Below, in pieces: positions 43,501 to 50,087 of a stretch of DNA of 64,000 bases. Position 1 is the stretch's first letter, and every line of letters begins with the position of its first letter. Source of the DNA: Desulfotruncus alcoholivorax DSM 16058 (GTDB taxonomy: Bacteria > Bacillota > Desulfotomaculia > Desulfotomaculales > Desulfallaceae); NCBI RefSeq assembly GCF_000430885.1, contig NZ_AUMW01000015.1, positions 1 to 64,000 of the forward strand, written 5' to 3'. The notes under the pieces are model-generated. The model did no database searches, was not told the origin of the DNA, and saw nothing but the letters and a program-made list of their open reading frames with translations. A program made the translations under genes and the position numbers.

Positions 43501-43985
43501 CTGCCGCGGGACCATGCCGCAAACGTTGCAGCGTCGGCAAATTTATCCAGCCCGTCACCGGTCTGTTCCAAACCGAGCAACCGCACCAATATGCTGGCCG
43601 CTTCCTGGCGGGTGATGGTTTGATCGGGCCGGAAGGTGCCGTCGGCATAGCCACCGATATACCCCGCTGCTTTGGCTGTATTGACATCGTTGTAGTACCA
43701 TTTGCCGGCTTTAACGTCTTTAAACCCGGCACCGGCGACATTTTGTTTTTCCACGCTAAAAGCCCGGTTGACCAGGGCGACAAATTCAGCCCGGGATACT
43801 TGGTTATCCGGCCGGAACGTACCGTCATCATAGCCGCCTGCCAGGCCGTTACCCGCCCACTTATTTATTTGGGCTTCCGCCCAGTGGCCTTTGATGTCGG
43901 TGAAGCCGGACGCCAAAGCATAGCCCGCCACAGCTAGAACAAGACACGCCGTTAACGCTACAGTAAAAAATTTTTTATAACCCAA
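40539..43985 (-). CDS. Large SLH-domain surface protein with C-terminal helical repeats
   Basis: 1148 residues from TTG 43985 with AAGGGGTGA upstream. The signal peptide (ALTACLVLAVAGYALA) is followed by three SLH domains (residues 27-200) and two CarboxypepD_reg-like domains (to about 390), then eight glycines. A beta-rich, Thr/Ser/Val-rich stretch (about 400-660) resembles a beta-helix, and an atrophied bacterial Ig-like domain lies near 740-820 (NIVWLSSNASVVAANGKVTR). The last 300 residues contain repeats of about 27 residues such as GIDFSGLFNAINKASDQTKK and AIDFQTLFNEINKLDANTRS. It is probably wall-anchored through CsaB-modified polymer. Confidence 0.88.
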   Translation of the reverse strand: MGYKKFFTVALTACLVLAVAGYALASGFTDIKGHWAEAQINKWAGNGLAGGYDDGTFRPDNQVSRAEFVALVNRAFSVEKQNVAGAGFKDVKAGKWYYNDVNTAKAAGYIGGYADGTFRPDQTITRQEAASILVRLLGLEQTGDGLDKFADAATFAAWSRGSIGAAAKAGLMGGFPDKTFKPVKSITRAETVVTLDRALVKYGNKVVVNSAIEGKVTFDDKAVAGAVVRVFKAGSFEAIKETKTGKDGKYKLALEAGVYNLTASTDQQVAYLDDVKVTSNQISTADLKMVKAAVLKGKLVDKSNSALKNTKMLFTTNPTFVTVTNSYGEYTVAVLPDRTYTVRAYDPTSQTKGPVIIKEDLQAGAAGEYATGTLKAPFTVSSAGGGGGGGGITPDSDPIVLGESDIKAGETYSDSRGYTIKSSGTFGPASGLAEFTTKLTLDPGAAGEVTLRNIKAANIEVLSGASSSVGFENVEADQVAVKASNQQNPVRIVTRGTTNLKRTNVGSKVILEAEQGSFGDITIQSEAANQEVELRGELSGSTITVDAPNLTITVAPPTSPGASTTVGTLKLNQSAAIKTNTNTTLSSVQISGNNASLNLSGSGTVTSITVPQGSTGTKITVGEGTIVPKLEINSSDVSLEISDPNNVTINVDDSIKDELIENVKGAAIDAISWSSSITYNQDNEDKIKTARNKVNAYLVLIGKTSDNDIADNTLKEKVQTLLQCAEKAFSDAKNLSIFASGDSAAGVTQDLTLPSTGAKGSNIVWLSSNASVVAANGKVTRQQTDVSVTLTTQVTCDGVTVTREFALTVKAGAPTITKFAGQTPVGSNISVSLSQINTQTGTEVSQDCTLKLTVEGLGPYGEFALKSGTLNNISNILVPNVNISSQDLTALFNALKKIDSATVNSIIAGIDFSGLFNAINKASDQTKKSVLAASNFTNAFKAAKSAPAQYKSSLLNDLKTIMPMIINSENKITIVKAIKSDALLSVLSEQDKLILFEALLNGDISGIDFSRIFSSITGADETTQNAIIEAIDFQTLFNEINKLDANTRSAVFNAINFTTLYNAIKESTDVQAKQAFVTNDVPSMIVTVANDTQINRLDLIKSLNLNRVKVESLYDWLKTISGNTNVVEISAAVSNNNGITTYNININK

Positions 43986-44261
43986 ATAATTTCACCCCTT
44001 TGAGTTAGTTTCTTGTTAATCCTTGGTTCCAGTTTTTCTCGCCGTGCAAAATTGATCTGAACTTATAATTGCATACCTCCTTATCCAAATTTGCCGAATT
44101 TATATATATTACAATTCTACCAGTAATTTATATAATCCTTTAAACTAATGACATATAAATCCATAGAAGCTAAAATTTTTTATAACTCAACTTTCGGAGT
44201 TGACAAAAACCCATAGTTATGCAGTTTGCAAATTCAATCTGACTTTTAGAAATTAAGCAAG

Positions 44262-44417
44262 TTATCCATAAAACCTTAAAATAAACTCACTGACCACAGA
44301 CTCCGGAAGAAACAAGTTTTCCCGCAAAGCCTGTTTTAGCAGTTCCAACAGTCAAAAAAAGCCTGCGCAAAATCCATGTCAGCTACCTCATCGCAATTGA
44401 AAATTTTGCGAGGCATT
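44262..44417 (-). pseudogene. Short coding relic with one frameshift, unknown
   Basis: ATG 44417 opens MPRKIFNCDEVADMDFAQAF and stops after FDCWNC. A frame shift of one base at that point gives LLKQALRENLFLPESVVSEF and ILRFYG to a TAA at 44262. The amino-acid composition is protein-like on both sides of the break. I do not recognise the family; it may be the start of a lost transposase or a small regulator. There is no clear ribosome binding site. Confidence 0.3.
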
Positions 44418-44439
44418 TATTGCGCGTTATCGATGATTA

Positions 44440-44481
44440 AGGCTCAAAACCAGGAGTTACCTGGCATTGAGCCTTTTTTTC
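44440..44481 (+). terminator. Strong plus-strand terminator without an obvious gene
   Basis: AAGGCTCA...TGAGCCTT and the inner CCAGG/CCTGG make a long stem followed by seven T on the plus strand. No plus-strand gene precedes it in the last kilobase. It may belong to an unseen small RNA or to a lost gene. Confidence 0.7.
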
Positions 44482-44537
44482 TCCGCAAAACTTCCAATTG
44501 GACCCTTTAAGAACTATCCCCTGTCGCAGTAATATCA

Positions 44538-44861
44538 TTAAGCATTAATGAACTTACCCTTACTGATAATCTCATCGTAAAGAAACTGGCCACTGTTAAC
44601 CTTTTTATATTCTTCCAATGAATAAGGTCTTGGGGAAATGTCCAAATCAATGTTCTCGCTGATTTCTTTCAACAGCACAGCTTCTTCCACATAGTCCTGG
44701 CCAAAGTCCGGGGAAATGACGGCCACGTCAATATCACTGGTTTCGACTGCATTTCCTTTGGCGTAGGAACCAAACAGGATGGCTTTTTCCACTCGGATAT
44801 TTCTTTCTTTTATAGCATTGATAAATTCCTTCACGATTACTTCAACATGCTTTTTAGCCAT
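44538..44861 (-). CDS. MNT-type nucleotidyltransferase (antitoxin of type VII module)
   Basis: 107 residues from ATG 44861 (GGAGG seven bases upstream). KAILFGSYAKGNAVETSDID carries the GS motif and DIDVAV the metal-binding Asp pair of minimal nucleotidyltransferases. It overlaps the HEPN gene by 25 bases, the standard arrangement of MNT-HEPN toxin-antitoxin pairs, where it inactivates the HEPN RNase by modifying it. Both genes are open here, unlike the copy at 24102. Confidence 0.85.
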   Translation of the reverse strand: MAKKHVEVIVKEFINAIKERNIRVEKAILFGSYAKGNAVETSDIDVAVISPDFGQDYVEEAVLLKEISENIDLDISPRPYSLEEYKKVNSGQFLYDEIISKGKFINA

Positions 44862-45226
44862 TTTACCGCCTCCATTGAACGTTGCAAAATGTTCTTTGTA
44901 TGCTCTGGTGTACATTTTGCTTCCAACTCCGCTCGCTTATCGGGATACCGCGTTTCTATATAGTAGAGAGACAGGCGACGAAAGAGATCTTTCATCTCTT
45001 TGGTACACTGATCAAGGATATTGGCGGTACCAGCCAGTGAGATGAGGTCATGTTTTTTTGGGGGAGTTAAGCCAGTTTTTTCAAAATAGACTGCTTTAAG
45101 GGCTTTTTCTACCGCTTGCTGACACATGAACATGGCCCAAAGGTATCTTTTTCCCTCGTAGCAGTGTTCTGCGGCTTCCAGGTCGTCCTCGGCTATTCCT
45201 ATCCATACGGAAGTCTGTGCCCTCAT
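44837..45226 (-). CDS. HEPN-domain protein (toxin of type VII module)
   Basis: 129 residues from ATG 45226, with GAGGG eight bases upstream. RYLWAMFMCQQAVEKALKAV near residue 26 is the typical HEPN helix, HDLISLAG follows the loop, and YYIETRYPDKRAELEAKC is the conserved C-terminal region with the Arg/Tyr-rich active segment. HEPN toxins cut RNA. It is the first gene of the pair. Confidence 0.85.
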   Translation of the reverse strand: MRAQTSVWIGIAEDDLEAAEHCYEGKRYLWAMFMCQQAVEKALKAVYFEKTGLTPPKKHDLISLAGTANILDQCTKEMKDLFRRLSLYYIETRYPDKRAELEAKCTPEHTKNILQRSMEAVKWLKSMLK

Positions 45227-45545
45227 CAATATTTCCCTCTTCCTTGAACCTTCCCTACCAGAATTATACCAATTTGAATTCAGGAAATAAACAACAGTTG
45301 ATTTTCATTCGGATCGTCAACTCTTTGTGCTGTTTTTTCAAAGCCTTCAAATCTCAAGGGGGCCAGTTTTAAAGTTATCATTCATCTGGAGCTGCGGGCC
45401 GTCCCACATTGCTTTAGTGTAGGAGCTGATTGATTCAGCCCGTTTCGTTAACAGCCGGTTAACGTCAATTGCTCGGTTAAAATAGAACCGTCCCTGCCGC
45501 AGAAAAAAATGCGACAGGGGAGAACCGTCCACTGTCGCATTTTTG
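45227..45545. other. Spacer after the LCP gene with repeat-derived terminator
   Basis: No gene is seen. A minus-strand frame covering 45347-45679 overlaps the LCP gene and has no conserved features. Two opposed GGGACGGTTC motifs are at 45485-45530, the second inside the terminator. Confidence 0.45.
45505..45544 (-). terminator. Repeat-derived terminator directly after the LCP gene
   Basis: AAAATGCGACAG and CTGTCGCATTTT form a 12-pair stem; the loop carries GGACGGTTCTC. T runs lie on both strands. It begins one base after the stop codon at 45546, so a dispersed repeat of the GGGACGGTTC family seems to serve as the terminator. Confidence 0.75.
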
Positions 45546-46883
45546 TCAGTTGTTGCTGTTGATAATAATTTGAACGTGATTTTTTTCCGGCTGGGTTTCC
45601 ACAACGCCTCCCGCAGTACTTTTCTGCGTTTCTGTTTGGCCGGTCCCCGGCGGCGGCGTCGAGGTACCCTGCACCACACCGCCCTGATTGCCTGGCAGAC
45701 TGCTATTACCGCTGTTATTTGGATTGCTGTTAATGCTGTTACTTATATTACTGCCATTGGCACTGCTGTTACCGGTACCGCCGGAGCCGGCGCCGCTGCC
45801 GGTGGTGCTTGCACTTTTGGTCGTATCAGGCTGTTGCAGTGGTTTAACCGGAGCGGTTTTAGCCTGATCCATGGCCACCTGCCTGGTATTATTGGAGTTT
45901 TGATTAATTTCGCCCAGGATCACGTCGGTCACTTTTCCTTGTTCAAACAAAGCGCTGGCCACTTCTTTGGCCTTGCCCGGGTCCACGTACCAGTAACTTA
46001 CCCCGTGTTCGTTGAGGAACCAGCCCGGCAATGTCTGGCTGACTATCTGCACATTGTCAATATTTTTGGCCGCCTTGGCCAGCGACACCAGCTGTGATAT
46101 CCCCAAATTGGTGTCCACGTTTTTGTAGATTTCGGGTATCAGTTTGGGCATTTTGATTATCGAACCCGGCTTCATAACCTCATCGCCGATTGCCGTCAAA
46201 AGCTTGAGCTGGCGCTGGGTGCGGGTGATATCCCCCAAAGCGTCGTGCCTGAAGCGCGCGTACTGCAGGGCTTGGTCACCGTTAAGGCGCTGGACCCCCT
46301 TGTTGAGGTCGATGCTATATGCCCCGCCGTAAGCGTTTTCATGGTAATGCATGTCTTTTTCCACATCAACGGTAACCCCGCCGAGGGCATCCACAATACC
46401 TTTAAATCCGCCGAAATTGGTAAGGATATAATAGTCTATGGGCACTCCTGTCAGATCGGAAACAACGCTCATGGCCATTTTCGGCCCGCCATACTGGTTG
46501 GCCGCGTTGATCTTGTTCACCCCGTGGCCCGGCAAATCAACCTTGGTATCCCGTGGAATGGAAAGGAGCGAGATGCGACGGTCTTTGTTGTTAATATTGG
46601 CCAGAATCATGGTATCCGTGCGGTTGCTGGTATCGCCGCTCCGCTCGTCCACGCCCATCATCAACACATTGATGCCGGGAAGTTTGGATAAATCCTGTTC
46701 ATTACTATTTGTATTATCAGTTAACGGGCTGCCGGTTAATAAAGGCCACAAAACATTGTTGGCAAGCGCAAAGCCCCCGGCAAACAAACCAGCGAGCAAA
46801 ACAACAAATATGGCAAACCTGGGCTTGTTCAACTTTCTCTTTCTATTGCCGGCGATAAGCGGCACCTCCCTTCGCCGGGTCAT
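45546..46883 (-). CDS. LytR-CpsA-Psr (LCP) family wall polymer ligase
   Basis: 445 residues. A basic N-terminus and one membrane helix (residues 22-45) are followed by the LCP domain. INVLMMGVDERSGDTSNRTD, LLSIPRDTKVDLPG, GVNKINAANQYGG and LQYARFRHDALGDITRTQRQ hold the conserved Asp and Arg that bind the lipid pyrophosphate. The last 100 residues are a Ser/Asn/Gly/Pro-rich tail. LCP proteins attach undecaprenyl-linked glycopolymers to peptidoglycan outside the cell. The start is uncertain: ATG 46883 has no good site, and a GTG six codons later overlaps AAGGGAG. Confidence 0.9.
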   Translation of the reverse strand: MTRRREVPLIAGNRKRKLNKPRFAIFVVLLAGLFAGGFALANNVLWPLLTGSPLTDNTNSNEQDLSKLPGINVLMMGVDERSGDTSNRTDTMILANINNKDRRISLLSIPRDTKVDLPGHGVNKINAANQYGGPKMAMSVVSDLTGVPIDYYILTNFGGFKGIVDALGGVTVDVEKDMHYHENAYGGAYSIDLNKGVQRLNGDQALQYARFRHDALGDITRTQRQLKLLTAIGDEVMKPGSIIKMPKLIPEIYKNVDTNLGISQLVSLAKAAKNIDNVQIVSQTLPGWFLNEHGVSYWYVDPGKAKEVASALFEQGKVTDVILGEINQNSNNTRQVAMDQAKTAPVKPLQQPDTTKSASTTGSGAGSGGTGNSSANGSNISNSINSNPNNSGNSSLPGNQGGVVQGTSTPPPGTGQTETQKSTAGGVVETQPEKNHVQIIINSNN

Positions 46884-46945
46884 TTATCAGCCCGGCTTCT
46901 TAAACATAATACACCGGAGACGCTGAACGTTCAATATTTTTGTTT

Positions 46946-47680
46946 TTAGCGCAAATTTAGTCGATATTTTTTTAATACCAGCCAGGCGAACTTGGGCAGG
47001 ACCACCATCCGCCGCCAGCGCGACGGTTCCATGACCAGGCGCCCCAACCATTCCATTTTGAGGCGCTGCATCCAGCGGGGCGCCCTGGCCACACGGCCGG
47101 CCAGCACGTCAAAGGTGCCGCCGACGCCCATGGCCACCACCGGGCCTATTTCATCTATATATTTATCGATCCAAATTTCCTGTTTGGGAGCGCCCAGAGC
47201 CACAAACAACAATTGTGGAGCAGCTTTCCTGATGTCTTCGACAACCGCGGTGTCTTCAGCGGGCTGAAAGTAACCGTGGTGCGTGCCGGCCACCTGCAGG
47301 CCCGGGTGCAGGCGGCGCAGGTTTTCGGCTGCCTCTTCGGCCACGCCGGGCGCGGCCCCCAAAAGGTAGATGCGCCAGCCTTCCGCTGCGGCTTTCGGCA
47401 TCAGGCGCAGCATCAAATCTATACCGGTGACTCTTTCCGGAAAAGGCGAACCCGCCACCCGCCCCGCCCAGACAATGCCCTCGCCGTCGGCAGTGACCAG
47501 GTCCGCCTTACGGACCAGTTCCAGCAGTGCTGCATCTGAAGTTGCGGCCCGGTAAAGGTATTCGGGGTTTAACGTAATCACCCGGCAGGGCTTGCTTGCA
47601 CGCACCAGCGCGGTAACGGCTTCAACCGCCTGGTCCATGGTCAAGCGGCCGATGCCCGCCCCCAAAATCTCAGCTTTCAT
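46946..47680 (-). CDS. WecG/TagA/CpsF family glycosyltransferase
   Basis: 244 residues from ATG 47680; GTG 47689 is a possible alternative. TLNPEYLYRAATSDAALLEL, ADLVTADGEGIVWAGR, VALGAPKQEIWIDKY and GVGGTFDVLAGRVARAP are the family motifs. TagA-like members add the second HexNAc to the undecaprenyl-diphosphate-GlcNAc made by a WecA/TagO enzyme, which is present at 35877. The C-terminus is basic and probably contacts the membrane. Linkage with LCP, DUF5693 and CsaB genes suggests the wall polymer that binds SLH proteins. Confidence 0.9.
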   Translation of the reverse strand: MKAEILGAGIGRLTMDQAVEAVTALVRASKPCRVITLNPEYLYRAATSDAALLELVRKADLVTADGEGIVWAGRVAGSPFPERVTGIDLMLRLMPKAAAEGWRIYLLGAAPGVAEEAAENLRRLHPGLQVAGTHHGYFQPAEDTAVVEDIRKAAPQLLFVALGAPKQEIWIDKYIDEIGPVVAMGVGGTFDVLAGRVARAPRWMQRLKMEWLGRLVMEPSRWRRMVVLPKFAWLVLKKYRLNLR

Positions 47681-48028
47681 TTTTATCACCCGGATAAATA
47701 GTTCGAATAATAAGTTCTATAGGTAGTTCTATGGAAGATAGTTTCTATAGAAAGATAGTTCTATGTCGAACGGGTATAACCTTTAGTAAATTTATACAAA
47801 AAAGTTATAAAGATTGGTAATTCTATCAGCCCGCCGGCTGCGCACAGTGGGCAGTTGTCGGGTGTTTAATTGAATACGGTTGACAAATGCACATGTGGAA
47901 AATGTACTCATAGAATGCACTTATTGAATAATGACGCCGGTTGCTCCAATTTTGTTCCTTGTATTACGCATTGTGTTATGCATATGCCAGACACATCGCG
48001 TTGAATTGCCCTTGAATTGAGCCAAGAA
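47681..48028. other. 348-base spacer with ATAGTTCTAT repeats
   Basis: No gene is seen. AGTTCTAT occurs three times with small variations between 47710 and 47772 (the middle copy as AGTTTCTAT), partly as inverted copies (TTCTATAGAA). TTGACA at 47880 and nearby A/T-rich boxes could be promoter parts, but none is convincing. Confidence 0.45.
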
Positions 48029-49984
48029 TTACGAATTGGTCTCCGTTGCAGCCTGCAGCCTCCGGTACAACCGTTCCCCGGCTCGCCACAGCGCAATGAG
48101 CGCCAGTCCCACGATAATTCCCAAAACCAGCCCGTTGAAGCTGCGCAGCAAAGATACGGCCAGTGGAGTGTGAATATGGGCGTAGGTATTGACCAGGGAA
48201 ATCTGGCCGATGGCCCCGGCCAGGAGCAGCGGCATGTAATTATTGTTCCGGTACCCGAGATAAAAGACCAGCAGCAGCAGCGGGTGGCCCACCAGGAATT
48301 CCTTGGTCCTCGGCCGCACCCCCAGCAGTGTGTCCAGCAGCGAACGGAACTTTAACTCCAGCGGAGATATGGCCACCGACTCATTGCCCGTGCGGGACAC
48401 ATAGATGAGCAGGGCAACAGCCAATATGCCCAGGATCACAACGGACTTAACCAGTATGGGCTGGTCCAAAAACTTTTGCAGCTGCCTGCGCCAGCCCATC
48501 CCTTCTTCATCATGGCGGAAAAAGAAAATTAAAGCCAATAAGAGCAGTGGGGCCACATGAGCCAGTTTAACCCCCGCAAACTGGTCCAGCTTGAGCATAA
48601 AGCCCCGGTCCGCCAGCAGGCCCACCATCAGCAGCGCGCCGGTCAGCGAAATGAGCGAGGTGCGCAGTAACAGCAGCACGCTTTTCCGCACCGTGCTGCC
48701 TTCGCTCTTAATGTTGATCGACAGCGACAGGGTGGGGAAGATTACCACCGAAGCAAAGGCCATCAATTTGCGGGCCGGGCCGGTCATCCCCGCGCCCAAC
48801 AGCCCCGCCCAGGCCAGCAGCGCCACCAGGCCAAGCAGCGGCGCGGCTTTTGGCCAGCCCATGGTGAAACAAAGCAGCATGCCTCCCGCAATTGCCCCTA
48901 AGCCGGCCAGGAACAGCAACCAGCGCGAATTTGATAATGGCGCGGCCAAAACAGACGGCTCGCCCACCTGCATGCCCTCGGCACGCAGCTTTTCACCAAC
49001 CCGCCCGGCCAGCTGCAGGTTCCACTGCAGGATATCCGGCGCATCGGGCTTGGTGTAGCTGTGGAAGAGCAGGATCCTGATATTGCGCTCGGTTGCCGCC
49101 AGAGCATACCTGTCGATAATCTCCTCCGGGCTGTAATTCTTTTTGGCGTCTTCCTCCAGGCTCAATGTATGCAGCCTGACCACGTTCTTGTCCAGCAGGT
49201 AGCCGAGCTTGGACAGGCCGATCTGGTTGGAAAATTCTATGGCCACCACCGGGACTCTGAGTTTTTGCACCACATAGGCCAGCGGCCGGATCTGGTCCGG
49301 CGCTCCGGGCAGCACCGGGTCGTTGAATAAAAGCCCGGCCAGGCCCGGTATTTTGCCGATCTCGCCGAAAACGTATTTTAACCCTGCCGCGTCAACCTGG
49401 TTCCAGGAGCGCAGCTGTACCAGCACCTGCATGCCGGCCCGGTTGGCGTCATCCACGGCGTTTTGGGGGAAACCCACGCCCAATTGCTGCAGCAGGCTCC
49501 AGCCGCACCCCGCTTCAAGGATATACAGCCCTGGACGTTCCCACGCTCTCAACTGCACCTTCTTGGCGGTTAACTGGCCCTTGACTCTTTGGTAGATGTC
49601 CGGGTTTGAAAAAATAAAGTAAGCCCGGTCCGGCCGGACCTGCTGCCAAAAATCGCTACCCAGCGTCTTCAAAACGCCATAATCCCGCATCAGCAGCAGC
49701 GACTGCCCGGTTTGCAGTTTAAATTCCCCGTTTTGCTCCGCTTCCGCAACGGTAGGCTCTTTGATTAAGACAGCGCCCGCGCCCCGCTCCCGGAATTGAC
49801 GCAGCACATCCACCACGCCGGTACCGTTCATGCGGGCCAGCGAGGCAACTTCGTCATATACAACCGCCATCTGCACGCTGCGATTGTTAGCCTCCATGGT
49901 GTGCCTCTGCCAGGCCAGGTAACCGGCGGCGATGATGGAAATGACAACGACAGCGATTAAAACGGGCGTCCATTTTTTATCCAA
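48029..49984 (-). CDS. DUF5693 family membrane protein
   Basis: 651 residues. One N-terminal membrane helix (residues 7-23) is followed by an extracytoplasmic domain of about 300 residues (VVDVLRQFRERGAGAVLIKE, AVDDANRAGMQVLVQLRSWN, GLAGLLFNDPVLPG) with a barrel-like alternation. Eight or more membrane helices from residue 350 to 640 follow. The family has no defined function but is often found with CsaB and TagA genes in Firmicutes. It is the upstream partner of the TagA gene here. It may handle wall polymer at the membrane; that is inference. Confidence 0.82.
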   Translation of the reverse strand: MDKKWTPVLIAVVVISIIAAGYLAWQRHTMEANNRSVQMAVVYDEVASLARMNGTGVVDVLRQFRERGAGAVLIKEPTVAEAEQNGEFKLQTGQSLLLMRDYGVLKTLGSDFWQQVRPDRAYFIFSNPDIYQRVKGQLTAKKVQLRAWERPGLYILEAGCGWSLLQQLGVGFPQNAVDDANRAGMQVLVQLRSWNQVDAAGLKYVFGEIGKIPGLAGLLFNDPVLPGAPDQIRPLAYVVQKLRVPVVAIEFSNQIGLSKLGYLLDKNVVRLHTLSLEEDAKKNYSPEEIIDRYALAATERNIRILLFHSYTKPDAPDILQWNLQLAGRVGEKLRAEGMQVGEPSVLAAPLSNSRWLLFLAGLGAIAGGMLLCFTMGWPKAAPLLGLVALLAWAGLLGAGMTGPARKLMAFASVVIFPTLSLSINIKSEGSTVRKSVLLLLRTSLISLTGALLMVGLLADRGFMLKLDQFAGVKLAHVAPLLLLALIFFFRHDEEGMGWRRQLQKFLDQPILVKSVVILGILAVALLIYVSRTGNESVAISPLELKFRSLLDTLLGVRPRTKEFLVGHPLLLLVFYLGYRNNNYMPLLLAGAIGQISLVNTYAHIHTPLAVSLLRSFNGLVLGIIVGLALIALWRAGERLYRRLQAATETNS

Positions 49985-50010
49985 TACTTAAACCCCCAGC
50001 TCATAAATAT

Positions 50011-50060
50011 TCAGGTATTCAGAATTCAAGAGTCAGAATTCAGGAGTCAGAATTCAGAAT
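50011..50060. repeat. Tandem CAGAATTCAGGAGT repeat
   Basis: Three copies of a 14-base unit (CAGAATTCAAGAGT, CAGAATTCAGGAGT, then a partial CAGAATTCAGAATA) lie between the FAD oxidoreductase and DUF5693 genes. A related short copy is at 33111-33131. Confidence 0.75.
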
Positions 50061-50087
50061 AGTTCAAGACAATAGGCTTTTTATTTC

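Larger units (their letters stand above)
43986..44537 (-). other. 552-base leader region upstream of the SLH gene
   Basis: The part near 43990-44150 is AT-rich, with AAGGAGG at 44078-44084 (minus) not followed by a usable frame; promoter sequences of the SLH gene probably lie here. A small stem TCAACT/AGTTGA is at 44182-44198. The rest holds a coding relic and a plus-strand terminator listed separately. Confidence 0.45.

Noticed and set aside
45347-45679. 110-codon minus-strand frame across the LCP gene end
   Set aside because: It overlaps the LCP coding region in another frame, includes the repeat-derived terminator and shows no family motifs.
50011-50060. CRISPR-like repeat
   Set aside because: The 14-base units are directly adjacent with no unique spacers; it is a short tandem repeat. 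No CRISPR array or cas gene was seen anywhere in the window.
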